A stretch of DNA of 6,521 nt. Origin: JAUVYV01 sp964585535 (GTDB lineage: Bacteria > Planctomycetota > Phycisphaerae > Sedimentisphaerales > Anaerobacaceae). The notes beneath the pieces are model-generated. The model was not told the DNA's origin. It ran no database searches and saw only the letters and a list, made by a program, of their open reading frames with translations. The DNA is taken from positions 1 through 6,521 of the forward strand of contig CAZPDW010000116.1 in NCBI GenBank assembly GCA_964585535.1, given 5' to 3'. Of this stretch, positions 5,625 to 6,521 are shown piece after piece; within the stretch, counting starts at the first letter, position 1, and every line of letters starts with the position of its first letter. The position numbers and the translations under genes were made by a program.

Positions 5625-5818
5625 TCGCTATGCCTGAGCAAACCGCCACCGGCTCTGCAATCAAATCGTCCCGGACAATATCTTACTCAGGCCGATGGGC
5701 GGTTTGACGTGTAAGAAAATCCATCGGCGCGTTCAGAATCCTGACATCTCTGCCGGTCCCGCCCAAGTCAAAAGAGGCCGTGAATGGGCGATTTTGGCAG
5801 CGTAAAGCTAAAAACAAC

Positions 5819-5836
5819 CGCCGGGCCGGGCCGGCG
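5819..5836. other. GC-only hairpin just upstream of the second sigma-54 promoter
   Basis: CGCCGG (5819-5824) and CCGGCG (5831-5836) pair around a 6-base GC loop, inside a tandem CCGGG stretch. It ends nine bases before the -24 element. There is no T-run after it on the plus strand, so termination is unlikely to be efficient; it may limit read-through or be incidental. Confidence 0.35.
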
Positions 5837-5844
5837 AGAGGCCC

Positions 5845-5860
5845 TGGCACAATTATTGCT
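5845..5860 (+). promoter_or_regulatory. Sigma-54 (-24/-12) promoter of the TPR membrane protein gene
   Basis: TGGCACA-ATTA-TTGCT matches the sigma-54 consensus at every strongly conserved base, with GG and GC ten bases apart; only the G after TGGCAC is replaced by A. The predicted start is near 5871, giving a 36-base leader to ATG 5907. A second near-perfect -24/-12 site in 6.5 kb, again directly before a gene and next to an enhancer-binding protein gene, supports a shared regulon with the hook operon. Confidence 0.88.
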
Positions 5861-5906
5861 GTTGAGATTACGACTATATAAAGACTGTGGGTATTACCTG
5901 AGAACA

Positions 5907-6521
5907 ATGGCAAAAGGAAAGCGCAAAACTGCCGGCAAAGAGCAGCCAGCCCGGGAACCGAGTCCGCAGGTCCCGGAGCCCAAAGAGCCGATAAAAGCCG
6001 GCGTCGCCGGGGGGCCAAACGACAGTGAAGGTCCCGTCACAGACGATGGTTCGGATGGAGTCGCCGCTTCGGCAGGCGCTTTCGATGAAAAATCCGAAGC
6101 GGCTGAAACGGCTCAATCTCCGGCGGAGAGCAGTCACGGCAGAGGTCCGACCGCCGGCCAGAAAATCCTGATTCTCGTACTTGTCGCAACAGCCGGCCTG
6201 TTGGTCTATGTGCTGTTGGGCTACAGAACGAAGGGGCCGGCAAAGGCGGCGGCAAGGCCGGTGAGCAGGTCGCACCTGCTTAAACAGCATCAGCCGGTGC
6301 GGCAAGACACGGATAAGAATTATGACGTCGAGCAGAACTTCGAGCAGAGTCGCAGCGGCCGCCACTTTGCTTCGCAAAGCGAAACAGCGGGGCCCGCTGA
6401 CGAGCCGGTTTCCCTGAAAACGGCAGAGGAGCTCTATTCGAGCAGAGACTATGACAGGGCATACGTGTCGTACAGCCGGCTGAGACAAAATTTGCTGGCG
6501 CCGAAAGACGAGCTACTGAGA
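5907..6521 (+). CDS. Single-span membrane protein with start of a TPR-like domain (partial, 3' end outside the window)
   Basis: The frame opens at ATG 5907 and runs 205 codons to the window edge without a stop. Residues 1-83 are charged and rich in Pro, Ala, Glu and Lys, with no hydrophobic stretch, so probably disordered and cytoplasmic. Residues 86-105 (KILILVLVATAGLLVYVLLG) form one membrane helix. A basic, polar linker follows (107-165), then TAEELYSSRDYDRAYVSYSR (172-191), which has the spacing of a first TPR helix pair. The N-in topology places the TPR part outside the inner membrane, by inference. The Shine-Dalgarno is weak (GAG six bases before ATG). The start follows the sigma-54 promoter by about 36 bases, so it is likely co-regulated with the hook operon and may take part in motility or envelope assembly. 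No specific family is recognised; other genes may follow in the same transcript. Confidence 0.8.
   Translation, partial: MAKGKRKTAGKEQPAREPSPQVPEPKEPIKAGVAGGPNDSEGPVTDDGSDGVAASAGAFDEKSEAAETAQSPAESSHGRGPTAGQKILILVLVATAGLLVYVLLGYRTKGPAKAAARPVSRSHLLKQHQPVRQDTDKNYDVEQNFEQSRSGRHFASQSETAGPADEPVSLKTAEELYSSRDYDRAYVSYSRLRQNLLAPKDELLR

Larger units (their letters stand above)
5625..5906. other. Structured spacer between the activator and the TPR gene
   Basis: No coding sequence is recognised in these 282 bases. The first ~100 bases hold three inverted repeats: 5632-5638 with 5686-5692 (GCCTGAG/CTCAGGC), 5639-5647 with 5698-5706 (CAAACCGCC/GGCGGTTTG), and 5691-5698 with 5721-5728 (GCCGATGG/CCATCGGC). 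The first two cross each other as in a pseudoknot; the third competes with them. None is followed by a T-run, so no intrinsic terminator for the activator is evident. A GC hairpin and a sigma-54 promoter occupy the right half. Confidence 0.6.

Noticed and set aside
5631..5700. Possible c-di-GMP (GEMM) riboswitch, because of GCAAACC and CCGATGG words
   Set aside because: The remaining conserved GEMM core and helix order are not present, and the segment is not in the leader of a predicted transcript.
5683..6488. Minus-strand frames opposite the TPR gene
   Set aside because: The plus-strand frame has a membrane helix, a TPR pattern and a sigma-54 promoter; the opposite frames are Arg/Cys-rich shadows.

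Overview
This window is a flagellar hook locus. It reads as a bacterial chromosome or metagenome fragment of moderate to high G+C. The gene set is a short FlgD, a hook protein FlgE, a membrane-anchored PilZ protein, a divergent sigma-54 activator and a TPR membrane protein. Together with the style of the proteins, this suggests Planctomycetota, possibly Phycisphaerae. That placement comes from recognition only and is weakly supported.

Left part, minus strand (3666 down to 1): a flgD-flgE-pilZ-like operon. It is preceded by a perfect -24/-12 sigma-54 promoter (3692-3677), and flgD and flgE have good ribosome binding sites. flgD encodes the hook cap/scaffold and flgE the hook subunit. The third gene is a membrane-anchored, YcgR-like PilZ protein whose frame stays open to the window edge. 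The last ~126 bases next to the edge (1-126, about 70% G+C) carry an FtsK/SpoIIIE-type P-loop in a different minus-strand frame. That frame is closed by a stop codon just upstream of the P-loop, so there is probably a chimeric junction or rearrangement near 120-127.

Middle (3592-4196): a gene-free divergent control region of about 600 bases. It holds the flgD promoter, a 12-bp perfect palindrome of LacI/cre type, a TTCCG/CGGAA inverted repeat, a GC-rich hairpin, repeated GTCCCATAAA and ATGTCCG words, and an 8-bp inverted repeat.

Right part, plus strand: a 475-residue sigma-54 enhancer-binding protein (4197-5624) with a degenerate receiver domain, an AAA+ domain whose GAFTGA loop reads GSFTSA, and a Fis-type helix-turn-helix. 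A 282-base structured spacer follows, containing a second perfect sigma-54 promoter (5845-5860). Then comes the first 205 residues of a single-span membrane protein that begins a TPR-like region at the window end.

Inferred logic: the activator sits between two sigma-54 promoters and probably drives both the hook operon and the TPR gene. The PilZ protein would be co-expressed with the hook and could tune the motor or hook in response to c-di-GMP, although its second binding motif is eroded.
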